DNA of 64,000 nucleotides, taken from the NCBI RefSeq assembly GCF_051513965.1, contig NZ_CP195847.1, positions 1,612,001 through 1,676,000 of the forward strand. The letters run 5' to 3'. Position 1 is the first letter of the stretch; every line of letters starts with the position of its first letter. This DNA is from Paramicrobacterium sp051513965. Its GTDB lineage: Bacteria; Actinomycetota; Actinomycetes; Actinomycetales; Microbacteriaceae. Below the pieces are notes generated by a model. The model searched no databases. It saw nothing but the letters and a program-made list of their open reading frames with translations, and was not told the DNA's origin. Both the position numbers and the translations under genes were made by a program. Below are positions 18,214-31,790 of the stretch, piece by piece.

Positions 18214-18252
18214 AGTTTGAGGCCGCCCCGGGGTGCGGGGTGGCCTCAAACT
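18214..18252 (-). terminator. rRNA operon terminator
   Basis: Downstream of 5S rRNA, a large hairpin with arms AGTTTGAGGCC and GGCCTCAAACT plus an inner CCCC/GGGG pair, giving about 15 base pairs with one opposed G/T step. On the minus strand it is followed by only a short T-run (ATTTAACC). Position and strength make it the operon terminator. Confidence 0.85.
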
Positions 18253-18269
18253 GTTTTATAAAGTTATGT

Positions 18270-18386
18270 CCGGCGGTGTCCTACTCTCCCACAGGGTCCC
18301 CCCTGCAGTACCATCGGCGCTGAGAGCCTTAGCTTCCGGGTTCGGAATGTGACCGGGCGTTTCCCTCTCGCTATGACCGCCGTAAC
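18270..18386 (-). rRNA. rrf: 5S ribosomal RNA
   Basis: 117 nt on the minus strand, starting GTTACGGCGGTCATAGCG and ending GGACACCGCCGGAC, with the two ends pairing (GGCGGT/ACCGCC). It follows 23S by about 100 bp. Confidence 0.95.
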
Positions 18387-18486
18387 AGTCTTTGACGCTA
18401 TGAACACACATCGTGTGTTGTTTGGTTCTGACCGTGCGTCAGGAACCACAAAGTGGACGCGAACACGCAAGTGTTGTTGTTATCAA

Positions 18487-23531
<5,045 letters not shown>

Positions 23532-23800
23532 ATGCATAAACACTGACCAGCAAAACCAGCCAGCAAACATAAACACGCCCCCAACCAAAAAAGCCAGGAA
23601 CACGAGTTCAACCATGACAAACAAACATCATTGCTGACATTCGCTATCAATCAATTTCAAAGGAATCTCAAACCCAGACATAAGCCCAGGCCGAGGTTCA
23701 AAAATTGGCATTTGACATGTGCACGCTATTGAGTTCTCAAGGACCAGACGCACCCGAACACCACCCCAACAAAAGGGCAACCGCTCGGAGCAACCTTGCT

Positions 23801-23809
23801 ATCGTACCA
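23801..23809 (-). promoter_or_regulatory. rRNA operon promoter, extended -10 (proximal)
   Basis: TGGTACGAT on the minus strand is an extended -10 (TGn-TACGAT) about 270 bp upstream of 16S, with no clear -35. Just upstream, at 23825-23840, is an inverted repeat ACCTGA-CTGA-TCAGGT that could be an operator. Inference from sequence only. Confidence 0.45.
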
Positions 23810-23922
23810 CTTCCACACCTGGCGACCTGACTGATCAGGTGCGTTGTGGGAAGGGATTTTGCCTACCGATTGAGACCCGCGAGCTCTTCCGCTCTGCGGC
23901 GTCTTTGTGGCGACGAATGAAT

Positions 23923-23951
23923 ACTTTACGCACACGTCCGGGTCGCCGCAA
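23923..23951 (-). promoter_or_regulatory. rRNA operon promoter (distal)
   Basis: Minus strand -35 TTGCGG (23946-23951), exactly 17 bp spacer, -10 TAAAGT (23923-23928). It lies about 390 bp upstream of 16S and 56 bp beyond the tyrS terminator. The 270 bp of leader down to 16S contain a TTGAGAACTCAA element (about 23731-23742) typical of actinobacterial rRNA leaders. Confidence 0.5.
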
Positions 23952-24007
23952 ATCCCTCCCGCATCCCGGGCGTGTCGCACGCGCCGCCGCCCTGGTACAT
24001 ATGCCAA

Positions 24008-24037
24008 AGGCGCCGCTTCCTCGCGGAAGCGACGCCT
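24008..24037 (-). terminator. tyrS terminator
   Basis: Hairpin AGGCG-x-CGCTTCC, loop TCGC, GGAAGCG-x-CGCCT (12 paired bases with one mismatch), followed on the minus strand by TTTGGCATAT. It starts 14 bp after the tyrS stop and separates tyrS from the rRNA promoters. Confidence 0.8.
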
Positions 24038-24051
24038 CAGTGCACGGCCCC

Positions 24052-25350
24052 TCAGGCTGTGATCGTTGCACCTGCGAGAGTCTTCTTACCCCGACGCAGC
24101 ACAGCGAATCGCCCGTGGATCAACTCGGCCGGTGGAGCATCTGCATCAGCGACTTTCACGTTGTTGACGTAGATACCCCCCTGGCCTACCGCGCGACGGG
24201 CCTCTCCCAGGCTTTTCGTGAGCCCCGTGTCCACAAGAAGCTGCGCGATCGAAACGTCTCGAGCACCGGAGGCGTGCGGCACCTCAGCAAGAGCTGCGGC
24301 AAGCGTGGCGTCGTCGAGTGCTTCCAACTCGCCCTGCCCGAAGAGCGCTGCTGCGGCGTCGATAGCGGCTTGAGCTGCGTCTGGACCGTGAACGAGCGCG
24401 GTGACTTCCCAGGCGAGCTTCTTCTGCGCCTCGCGACGGAACGGCTCGTCGGAGACCTTCTGGCCGTATTCCTCAATTTCAGCTCGCGAGAGGAACGTGA
24501 AGACTTTGAGCCGGTCGACGACATCGGCATCCGCTGTATTGATCCAGAACTGGTAGAACGCATAAGGCGACGTCATATCCGGGTTCAGCCAGATGGCGTT
24601 TCCCTCGCTCTTACCGAACTTGGTGCCATCGGAATTGACGATGAGGGGCGTACCGAACGCATGCACGCTCGCGCCCTCGGCACGATGGATCAGGTCAGTC
24701 CCGCCGACGAGGTTCCCCCATTGGTCGCTTCCGCCTGTTTGCAGGACGCAGTCGTACCGGCGGTACAGCTCTAGGAAGTCGAGCGCCTGGAGTAGCTGGT
24801 AGCTGAACTCTGTGAAGCTGATGCCCGCGTCTGAGTTCAAACGCGCAGCCACAGCGTCTTTCTTCAGCATGGCCCCAACACGGAAGTGCTTTCCGACGTC
24901 GCGCAGGAAGTCAATGGTGGCGAGGTTCGCCGTCCAGTCGAGGTTGTTGACCATGCGAGCAGGGTTCTCTCCCTCAAAGCTGAGGTAGCGCTCGATCTGA
25001 GACTGCAGACTGGTGACCCATTCAGCGACAGTCTCGCGCGAGTTGAGCGTGCGCTCGGCAGTCGGACGCGGGTCTCCGACGAGACCGGTCGATCCACCGA
25101 CAAGGCCGAGGGGTCGATGTCCGGCGAGCTGAAGACGACGAAGCGTTAGCAGCTGGACAAGATGTCCAAGGTGCAGACTGGCCGCCGTTGGGTCGAAACC
25201 GCAATAGAACGTGATCGGCTTCCCCGCGAGGAGACGCTTTAGAGCCTCCTCCTCCGTCGACACATGGACGAGTCCGCGCCAACGCAGTTCATCCCACACA
25301 TCGTCAAAAGTGGCGTCATTGGATTGCTTCTCGAGAACGGAGTTCGACAC
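24052..25350 (-). CDS. tyrS: Tyrosyl-tRNA synthetase
   Basis: 432 residues. Charges tRNA-Tyr. Class I signature HLGHLVQLL (HIGH variant) at about residue 60, GGSDQWGNLVGG, and KFGKSEGNAIWL (KMSKS variant). A C-terminal S4 domain (VDTGLTKSLGEARRAVGQGG, then IYVNNVKV) spans about 365-432. The start is GTG; it lies only 7-8 bp from a good extended -10, so the mRNA is probably leaderless. It is divergent from the SatD-like gene. Confidence 0.97.
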   Translation of the reverse strand: MSNSVLEKQSNDATFDDVWDELRWRGLVHVSTEEEALKRLLAGKPITFYCGFDPTAASLHLGHLVQLLTLRRLQLAGHRPLGLVGGSTGLVGDPRPTAERTLNSRETVAEWVTSLQSQIERYLSFEGENPARMVNNLDWTANLATIDFLRDVGKHFRVGAMLKKDAVAARLNSDAGISFTEFSYQLLQALDFLELYRRYDCVLQTGGSDQWGNLVGGTDLIHRAEGASVHAFGTPLIVNSDGTKFGKSEGNAIWLNPDMTSPYAFYQFWINTADADVVDRLKVFTFLSRAEIEEYGQKVSDEPFRREAQKKLAWEVTALVHGPDAAQAAIDAAAALFGQGELEALDDATLAAALAEVPHASGARDVSIAQLLVDTGLTKSLGEARRAVGQGGIYVNNVKVADADAPPAELIHGRFAVLRRGKKTLAGATITA

Positions 25351-25357
25351 AGTAGTT

Positions 25358-25366
25358 ACAGTACCA
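25358..25366 (-). promoter_or_regulatory. tyrS promoter, extended -10
   Basis: TGGTACTGT on the minus strand is a TGn-TACTGT extended -10. The tyrS GTG lies 7 nt beyond it, where transcription should start, which predicts a leaderless message. No clear -35. Confidence 0.5.
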
Positions 25367-25393
25367 GCGTCGTGAACGCAGTCCGAGAGGACA

Positions 25394-25446
25394 TTTAGGT
25401 TATTTCCTCAATTTGCTTGAGTTTTGGTTTTTACCTAAAGTATGCT
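25394..25446 (+). promoter_or_regulatory. Promoter and nested inverted repeats before the SatD-like gene
   Basis: -35 TTGAGT (25417-25422), 18-bp spacer, -10 TATGCT (25441-25446). Two nested inverted repeats cover the promoter: TTTAGGT (25394-25400) with ACCTAAA (25433-25439), and CTCAA (25407-25411) with TTGAG (25417-25421). The stretch is much more AT-rich than its surroundings. The downstream protein has a C-terminal helix-turn-helix and could bind here, by inference. Confidence 0.5.
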
Positions 25447-25476
25447 CAATTCAGGCTAAACCTGGGGGTCTCCCAC

Positions 25477-26094
25477 ATGTTCGTTATAACAGCAGATCAG
25501 ATCGACAGCAGGAACACTCAGGATGCTGCCGCGGAAACGCTCGCCGAGGTGAACGCCACTCTCGGGGATGCTCTCGAACTTCCTGCTGAACGCACCGCGG
25601 GCGACGAAATCCAAGCACTCACAGACGACGCCGCTGCCGCGCTCACACTCATGCTCATGCTCGTTCGTCACGAGCGCTGGAGCATCGGCCTCGGCATCGG
25701 AACGGTCGAGCTCCCGCTGGCCGACAGCACACGAGCTTCGACAGGCGAAGCGTTCTTCGCGGCGCGAGACGCGATCGAAACCGCGAAATCCGGAAGCCTG
25801 CGCTTCGCCGCAGCCGCCGGGCCCTCCGTCGATGAGCAGACGACCTCGGACTTCGAAGCGTTCATGTCACTTCTGATCCTCGTGCTCGATCGGCGCACAC
25901 GCGGCGGCTGGGAAGTCTACGACCTGCTTGCCGAGGGGCTCAGCCAGGCGCAGGCATCCTCACGTCTCGGAATCACAGCCGGAGCAGTGAGCCTTCGCAC
26001 ACGAGCGGCCGGAATCCGCCAGGAAGAGGCCGCGGTCGGCGCCCTCGTTCGTATGCTCGAAGCGCTGAACCTCGACAGCAAGGAGATCGCATGA
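25477..26094 (+). CDS. SatD-like protein with C-terminal helix-turn-helix
   Basis: 205 residues. Residues 1-130 match the SatD pattern: MFVITADQIDSR at the start, ERTAGDEIQALTDD, WSIGLGIGTVELPL, and TGEAFFAARDAIETAK. Residues about 160-195 form a helix-turn-helix (LLAEGLSQAQASSRLGITAG, then AVSLRTRAAGI). SatD proteins are poorly understood. I chose the ATG at 25477, after GGGGGTCTCCC, since a longer reading starts upstream of the -10. The stop overlaps the next gene in ATGA, so the two are co-expressed. Confidence 0.75.
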   Translation: MFVITADQIDSRNTQDAAAETLAEVNATLGDALELPAERTAGDEIQALTDDAAAALTLMLMLVRHERWSIGLGIGTVELPLADSTRASTGEAFFAARDAIETAKSGSLRFAAAAGPSVDEQTTSDFEAFMSLLILVLDRRTRGGWEVYDLLAEGLSQAQASSRLGITAGAVSLRTRAAGIRQEEAAVGALVRMLEALNLDSKEIA

Positions 26095-26687
26095 TCACTT
26101 TCGGCATCCTCGTCATCCTCTACTGGGTGGCGCTCGTCCTCTTCGTCGCAGCGGCGACCGCCTTTGCGCTCGTCGGGTTCAGCAAGCCACGGGCGCGCGT
26201 GATGATCTTTGCCGCCGTCTTTCTCGCAGCATCCCTAGGTCTTGCTGTCCTGCCGTTCCCCGGCCCACCGATGCCCGTGGTGATGGTGCTCGGTGCCCTG
26301 TCGCTTCTGCTCGCGGTGACAGGAGGCGGTCCCGCTGCGAGTGTGGTGCTGAGTGCGGCGACCCGCGGCTCTGTCAAAGACGGCACCCATGGCGGCATCC
26401 TGATACGCACAGACTCAGCCGCAGACCCCGCGGATCTCCGCCCACTGCACCAGACCGAGGTCATGCGTGGGGGCCTCGTCATCGGATTCCTCGAACGCCT
26501 CGCCGTCGGTGTGGCACTGATGGTCGGCTACCCAGCCGCGTTCGCGGTGGTCATCGCCATTAAGGGAGTGGGACGATTCACAGAGCTGGCCGTGTCTGAA
26601 GCACGCGAGCGCTTCATCATCGGCACTCTGGTGAGCCTGCTCTGGGCAAGCGCAGCTGTAGGGATCTGGCTGCTTGCGGTGCGATGA
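26091..26687 (+). CDS. Integral membrane protein paired with SatD-like gene
   Basis: 198 residues with about five hydrophobic segments: residues about 5-27, 34-52, 56-75, 138-158 and 175-195. The C-terminal part GFLERLAVGVALMVGYPAAF and KGVGRFTELAVSEARERFII resemble the membrane protein (DUF3307-like C-terminus) that accompanies SatD in other bacteria. Location: cell membrane. Role unknown. Its stop is 2 bp from the stop of the convergent mpg gene, with no terminator between. Confidence 0.7.
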   Translation: MITFGILVILYWVALVLFVAAATAFALVGFSKPRARVMIFAAVFLAASLGLAVLPFPGPPMPVVMVLGALSLLLAVTGGGPAASVVLSAATRGSVKDGTHGGILIRTDSAADPADLRPLHQTEVMRGGLVIGFLERLAVGVALMVGYPAAFAVVIAIKGVGRFTELAVSEARERFIIGTLVSLLWASAAVGIWLLAVR

Positions 26688-26689
26688 GG

Positions 26690-27298
26690 CTATTCAGCCT
26701 TCGGATGCCGCTTGTACGAGGAGACTGTGGGGTCACCCTCGATCCAGAATCGCCATGGATAGCTCGCCCCTCCTCCGGCCCCGCTCACTCCCGTTCGCGG
26801 GCCAGACAGAATACTTGCGGGAGACGGCCCTTCGCGGATTGAGAAGCTCTCCCCGAAGAGATTCGAGCCGTCATCGTCCATTGTGAGACCGAGCGCCACC
26901 CCGAGCCGCCCCGGCCCCTGAGCGAGATCACGATCGCGCTTGCTCGTGGTGCGGCGCTCGCGAGCCAACTCAATTCCGTCGACGACCTCCCCCGCTCGCA
27001 TGAGCACGCCTGCGGGCTGCCCGTCCGGCGAGCACACGATATTTCCGCAGATGTGCATGCCATAAGTGAAATACACATACAGATGTCCGGGCGGGCCGAA
27101 CATGGTGGCGTTGCGCCGAGTCTTGCCTCGATGCGCATGCGACCCCGGATCGACGCCGTTCCCCACGTAGGCTTCCAGCTCCGTCAGCCGTATCGTCACC
27201 GATCCCTCTGAGGTCGTGTGTGTGATCAGGCTGCCGAGGAGCTTCGGCGCGAGGTCAACCGCCGAGCCCTCCAACGCGGAACGATCATCAAGACGCAT
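26690..27298 (-). CDS. mpg: 3-methyladenine DNA glycosylase (AAG/MPG family)
   Basis: 202 residues. Removes alkylated purines in base excision repair. Motifs: LTELEAYVGNGVDPGSHAHRG (catalytic Glu in TE-x-EAY), RNATMFGPPGHLYVYFTYGM, and LAQGPGRLGVALGL. It starts 2 bp after the argH stop, so it is probably transcribed with the arginine operon even though its function is unrelated. Confidence 0.95.
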   Translation of the reverse strand: MRLDDRSALEGSAVDLAPKLLGSLITHTTSEGSVTIRLTELEAYVGNGVDPGSHAHRGKTRRNATMFGPPGHLYVYFTYGMHICGNIVCSPDGQPAGVLMRAGEVVDGIELARERRTTSKRDRDLAQGPGRLGVALGLTMDDDGSNLFGESFSIREGPSPASILSGPRTGVSGAGGGASYPWRFWIEGDPTVSSYKRHPKAE

Positions 27299-27300
27299 CG

Positions 27301-28731
27301 TCAGTCGGCGGTTCCCAGTGCTCTGCTGAGCTCGGCAACTCGAGTCGTGAGAGCCGTCAGCTGCTCCGCCACGCGGTCTGGCGCGGTCCCGCCCGCACCA
27401 GACCGGCTCGCAATGGACCCGGCGACCGTCAGCACGCTCCGAACGTCGGGCGTGAGGTGCGGTGAGATGCTCGCGAGCGTCTCGTCATCCGGCTCGTCCA
27501 ATCCGATGCCACGCTGCTCGCAGTGTTGGACCAGCTCGCCGCTGATCTCATGTGCGTCACGGAACGCGACTCCCTGCTTGACGAGCCACTCCGCGACATC
27601 CGTCGCGAGCGAGAAGCCCTGCGGGGCCTGATACGCCATACGTTCAGTGTTGAAACGGAGAGTCGCGATCATTCCAGTGAATGCGGGAAGCAGCACCTCC
27701 AGCGTCTGGACGGCGTCGAAGACCGGCTCCTTGTCCTCCTGGAGGTCACGGTTGTACGAAAGCGGCAGACCCTTGAGAGTGCTGAGAAGCCCCGTCAGGT
27801 TGCCGATGAGTCGCCCCGACTTGCCACGCGCAAGCTCTGCGATATCGGGGTTCTTCTTCTGAGGCATGATGCTCGACCCGGTCGAGTAGGCGTCGTCGAG
27901 CGTGACATAGTCGAACTCGCGCGTGTTCCAAAGAATGATCTCCTCCGAGAAACGGGACAGATTGATGCCGATCATCGAGGTGATGAACGCGAACTCTGCC
28001 ACCACGTCACGGCTCGCCGTGGCATCCATCGAATTCTCGCTCGGACGGTCGAGACCCAGCTCGGCCGCGACGAGCGCCGCGTCGAGACCGAGCGTGCTTC
28101 CCGCGAGTGCGCCCGCGCCGTAGGGCGACGCCGATGCCCGGGCTCCCCAGTCCCGGAGGCGCTCCAGATCTCGTACGAGAGGCCAGGCATGCGCAAGCAG
28201 GTGATGCGACAGCAGCACCGGTTGCGCGTGCTGAAGATGCGTCCGTCCGGGCAGCGGGGCGGCAGAATTCGCCTCCGCCTGCGACACGATCGCATCGATG
28301 AGTTGGACGAGCTGAGCACCAATCACCTGCGCATGATCACGAAGATACAGACGCACGAGAGTGGAGATCTGATCGTTTCTGCTCCGCCCAGCACGAAGCT
28401 TTCCGCCAAGCTCAGCCCCAGCGACCTCGATGAGCCCGCGCTCGAGCGCACTGTGGACGTCTTCGTCAGACTCTGCGGCTGTGAATCGGCCGTCAGCAAC
28501 GCGTTCATCGAGCTCTGTGAGCGCCGCGATCATGTCCGTCAGCTCGCCATCAGACAGATAGCCCGCCTGGGCGAGTGCCTTCGCGTGGGCCTTCGATCCG
28601 CGGATGTCGTAATGCGCGAGCTCCCAGTCGAAGTCAGTGGACTTGCTGAGTCGAGCAAGCTCTGGCGAAGGGCCGCCCGCAAAGCGTCCGCCCCACAGCG
28701 CTCCAGCCTCTCCTGCACGGTTCGTCGTCAT
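27301..28731 (-). CDS. argH: Argininosuccinate lyase
   Basis: 476 residues. Splits argininosuccinate into arginine and fumarate. Starts LWGGRFAGGPSPEL; the fumarase-superfamily signature GSSIMPQKKNPD lies at about residue 285, and TGRTHLQHAQP at about 160 carries a catalytic His. It follows argF by 12 bp. In mycobacteria argR and argG lie between argF and argH; here both are absent from this spot. Confidence 0.97.
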   Translation of the reverse strand: MTTNRAGEAGALWGGRFAGGPSPELARLSKSTDFDWELAHYDIRGSKAHAKALAQAGYLSDGELTDMIAALTELDERVADGRFTAAESDEDVHSALERGLIEVAGAELGGKLRAGRSRNDQISTLVRLYLRDHAQVIGAQLVQLIDAIVSQAEANSAAPLPGRTHLQHAQPVLLSHHLLAHAWPLVRDLERLRDWGARASASPYGAGALAGSTLGLDAALVAAELGLDRPSENSMDATASRDVVAEFAFITSMIGINLSRFSEEIILWNTREFDYVTLDDAYSTGSSIMPQKKNPDIAELARGKSGRLIGNLTGLLSTLKGLPLSYNRDLQEDKEPVFDAVQTLEVLLPAFTGMIATLRFNTERMAYQAPQGFSLATDVAEWLVKQGVAFRDAHEISGELVQHCEQRGIGLDEPDDETLASISPHLTPDVRSVLTVAGSIASRSGAGGTAPDRVAEQLTALTTRVAELSRALGTAD

Positions 28732-28743
28732 GTTCTCCTCCGT

Positions 28744-29667
28744 TCAGGCCTGTTCCAGCAGCCAGACCATGAGAGCCTTCTGCGCGTGCAGCCGGTTCTC
28801 TGCCTCGTCCCAGATGATGCTCTGAGGTCCGTCGATGACCTCCGCGGAGACCTCGAATCCACGATCAGCAGGCAGGCAGTGCATGAACACCGCGTCATCC
28901 TTCGCGTGCGACATCAGCTCTGTGTCGACCCGGTAGCTCGCGAGCGAATCGAGGCGTGCAGCCTTCTCTTCCTCCTTGCCCATCGACACCCAGGTATCGG
29001 TAACGACGACATCAGAATCGGATGCCGCGACACGCGAGTCCTCGAGAACAGTGATGGACCCGCCGGTGAGCTCTGCCCGCTTCTCGGCATCCGCCACCAC
29101 CGCGGGGGTCGGCGCATAGCCCTTGGGCGACGCGATGCGTACATGCATCCCCGCTGTCGCCCCAGCCAGCAGATACGACTGCGCCATGTTGCACGCACCA
29201 TCGCCGATGAACGTCAGCGTGAGGCCTGCGAGCCGCCCCTTATGCTCGCGAATCGTGAGCAGGTCTGCGAGGAGTTGGCACGGGTGGAAATCATCCGACA
29301 GCGCGTTGATGACGGGCACCGCTGTCCCGTTCGCCATCTCCTCAAGACCTGACTGCCCGTAGGTGCGCCAGACGATCGCGGACACCATGCGCTCGAGGAC
29401 CCGAGCAGTATCGCTCGGAGTCTCCTTGCCCCCGAGCTGGCTGTTCGCGGTGGAGATGATGAGCGGCGACCCACCGAGATCTGAGATTCCGACAGCGAAT
29501 GACACGCGCGTGCGCGTCGACGACTTGTCGAAGATGACCGCAACGGTCTGGGGACCCGCAAGCGGTTTCGCAGAGTAGCGGTCCGCCTTGAGCCTGAGCG
29601 CAAGATCGAGAATCTCGTTCTGTTCCTCGGGCGAAATGTCGTCGTCGCGCAGGAAGTGTCGGGTCAT
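28744..29667 (-). CDS. argF: Ornithine carbamoyltransferase
   Basis: 307 residues. Makes citrulline from ornithine and carbamoyl phosphate. Carbamoyl phosphate motif SSTRTRVSFAVG at about residue 51, HPCQLLADLLTI, ornithine-side motifs DTWVSMGKEEE and MHCLPADRGFEV. Ends with a typical RLHAQKALMVWLL. It is 25 bp after argD. Confidence 0.97.
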   Translation of the reverse strand: MTRHFLRDDDISPEEQNEILDLALRLKADRYSAKPLAGPQTVAVIFDKSSTRTRVSFAVGISDLGGSPLIISTANSQLGGKETPSDTARVLERMVSAIVWRTYGQSGLEEMANGTAVPVINALSDDFHPCQLLADLLTIREHKGRLAGLTLTFIGDGACNMAQSYLLAGATAGMHVRIASPKGYAPTPAVVADAEKRAELTGGSITVLEDSRVAASDSDVVVTDTWVSMGKEEEKAARLDSLASYRVDTELMSHAKDDAVFMHCLPADRGFEVSAEVIDGPQSIIWDEAENRLHAQKALMVWLLEQA

Positions 29668-29692
29668 AGTGCTCTTTCGGAATAGATGGTGG

Positions 29693-30880
29693 TCAATGGC
29701 TCACGGCTGACAGCGCGGCCGTGAAACGTGCTTCGAAGTCGGAGAGTTCTGCCTCACCGATGATGAGCGGTGGGGCAAGTCGTATCGTCTCGTCGTTGGG
29801 GGCGTTGACGATGAGTCCGCGCTCGAGTGCTTCGCCGTGCAGCTTCTTGGCGACAGGGGCCCCCAGGCTGATGCCCAGAAGAAGACCTCGGCCCCGCACT
29901 CCGGTGACGAGCGGATGCTTCCACCCGGCGATCATCGAGACGAGCTCGTCACCGCGGCGCGCAGCATTCTCTACGAGCCCAGCAGTCTCGATCTCACCGA
30001 GAACCGCGTTCGCCGTCGCGGTCGCGAGAGGATTGCCTCCAAACGTCGTACCGTGCTGCCCCGGATGGATGAGTTCGCTCGCCGCGCCCAACGTCACCAC
30101 AGCGCCCATCGGGACGCCGCCGGCGATCCCCTTAGCAACGGTTACGACGTCGGGCACTATCCCCGAACGCTGATACCCGAACCAGCCGCCAGTTCGACCA
30201 ACACCGGTCTGGATCTCGTCGATCATCAGGAGCGCTCCGGTCTTGGACGTGAGCGCGCGTGCTCGCTGAAGGAAAGCGTCCGGAACCTCGAGAACGCCCG
30301 CTTCACCCTTGATCGGTTCGAGGATCACGGCTGCGACCGTCTCGTCGAACGCCTCCTCTAACGCCTCGATCGTGGTGTCGATGTACTCGACACCTCCGGG
30401 CAGCGGTTCAAAATCAGTGTGCATCGCGGGCTTCCCCGTCAGCGCAAGTGCCCCCATCGTCCGGCCATGGAAGGAGTTCTTCATGGAGAGCACGCGCGTG
30501 CGACGCCCGTCCTCACCCCGGTTCAAGCGGGCCAGCTTGAACGCGCCTTCGTTGGCCTCGGTTCCCGAGTTTGCGAAGAAAACACGACCGGTCTCCCCTG
30601 CCCCTGTCAACCGCTTCAGGCGAGCAGCGAGCTCGAGCTGAGGAGGGGTCGAGAAGAAGTTCGAGACATGGATGAGCGTCTTCGCCTGCTGTGCGATCGC
30701 GTCGGCCAAGACGGGATGCGCGTGACCGAGCACGTTGACCGCAATGCCCGCCAGGAAGTCGAGATAACGCTTGCCCTCGACATCTTCGACGTATGCGCCC
30801 TCGCCGCGGACCAGAAGGCCCTGCGATGGCCCGAACGCATGGACCATATCGCGCTCGACGCGATCTCTCCACGAGGTCAT
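29693..30880 (-). CDS. argD: Acetylornithine aminotransferase
   Basis: 395 residues. PLP-dependent class III aminotransferase acting on N-acetylornithine. Motifs: YLDFLAGIAVNVLGHAHP, FFANSGTEANEGAFKLAR, LMIDEIQTGVGRTG and the PLP lysine in VTVAKGIAGGVPMGAV. The start overlaps the argB stop by 4 bp. Confidence 0.96.
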   Translation of the reverse strand: MTSWRDRVERDMVHAFGPSQGLLVRGEGAYVEDVEGKRYLDFLAGIAVNVLGHAHPVLADAIAQQAKTLIHVSNFFSTPPQLELAARLKRLTGAGETGRVFFANSGTEANEGAFKLARLNRGEDGRRTRVLSMKNSFHGRTMGALALTGKPAMHTDFEPLPGGVEYIDTTIEALEEAFDETVAAVILEPIKGEAGVLEVPDAFLQRARALTSKTGALLMIDEIQTGVGRTGGWFGYQRSGIVPDVVTVAKGIAGGVPMGAVVTLGAASELIHPGQHGTTFGGNPLATATANAVLGEIETAGLVENAARRGDELVSMIAGWKHPLVTGVRGRGLLLGISLGAPVAKKLHGEALERGLIVNAPNDETIRLAPPLIIGEAELSDFEARFTAALSAVSH

Positions 30881-31785
30881 GACTTCTCCTTCGTCACTTC
30901 AGTTCCGACTCCCGGACCGGTGAAAAGCTCCAAGAGAATCGAGTGGTGAACCCGACCATCGATGATGGATGCGGATGAGACGCCGCCCTCCACCGCTTCA
31001 AGACAGGCCGTCATCTTCGGAATCATGCCTGATTCCAGACGCGGCATCAGCTCCGCCAGCTCGGCCGCGGAGATGCTCGTCACTAGTGAACTCGTATCCG
31101 GCCAGTCGCTGTAGAGCCCGGCGACGTCGGTCAGGACAATCAGCTTGCTGGCCGTCAGCCCCGCGGCCAATGCGCCTGCCGCCGCATCCGCGTTGACGTT
31201 CAACGGGCGCGCCAGATCTCCATCCTCCGGCGCGATCGAGGAGACGACGGGAATCCTTCCCGCCTCGATCGCACTGTGCACGACCGTCGGATCGACATGA
31301 ACGATGTCTCCGACGCGACCGAGATCGACCTCGACCCCGTCGACAACTGCGCCACGGCGCCGCCCGGTGAAGAGATTGGCGTCTTCTCCCGAGAGCCCGA
31401 CCGCGAGGTCGCCGTGTGCGTTGAGGAGGTCGACGAGCTCTGAGTTGACCTCGTTGCGAAGCACGTCGCGTACGACCTGCATCGCCTCAGGGGTGGTCAC
31501 GCGGTAACCACCGCGAAATTCGCTCGTGATTCCCGCCGCGCCGAGCGCACGCGAGATCTGCGGACCGCCCCCGTGAACGACGACGGGATGCAGCCCCACG
31601 TGATGGAGGTAGACGATGTCTTCCGCGAAAGCCTTTTTGAGGTCGTCGGATACCATCGCGTTGCCGCCGAATTTGACCACGACGATCGCACCGCGATATC
31701 GCATCAGCCACGGCAGCGTCTCGATGAGAGCGGCGGCGCGCTCCTGCGCCACGTCCCGTGAGAGCTGAGTTGTGTGTTGAGTCAT
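30877..31785 (-). CDS. argB: Acetylglutamate kinase
   Basis: 302 residues. Phosphorylates N-acetylglutamate; in this cyclic pathway it is often inhibited by arginine. Motifs: VVKFGGNAMV, HHVGLHPVVVHGGGPQIS, and LTDVAGLYSDWPD. The ATG at 31785 is 5 bp after the argJ stop; the longer reading enters argJ in another frame. Confidence 0.97.
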   Translation of the reverse strand: MTQHTTQLSRDVAQERAAALIETLPWLMRYRGAIVVVKFGGNAMVSDDLKKAFAEDIVYLHHVGLHPVVVHGGGPQISRALGAAGITSEFRGGYRVTTPEAMQVVRDVLRNEVNSELVDLLNAHGDLAVGLSGEDANLFTGRRRGAVVDGVEVDLGRVGDIVHVDPTVVHSAIEAGRIPVVSSIAPEDGDLARPLNVNADAAAGALAAGLTASKLIVLTDVAGLYSDWPDTSSLVTSISAAELAELMPRLESGMIPKMTACLEAVEGGVSSASIIDGRVHHSILLELFTGPGVGTEVTKEKS

Positions 31786-31790
31786 GGCGG

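Noticed and set aside
23719..24774. A 351-codon plus-strand frame
   Set aside because: Antisense to tyrS and to the rRNA leader; Arg/Cys-rich without family similarity.
27523..29352. A 609-codon plus-strand frame
   Set aside because: It is antisense to argH and argF, which are certain; long antisense frames are common at this G+C content.
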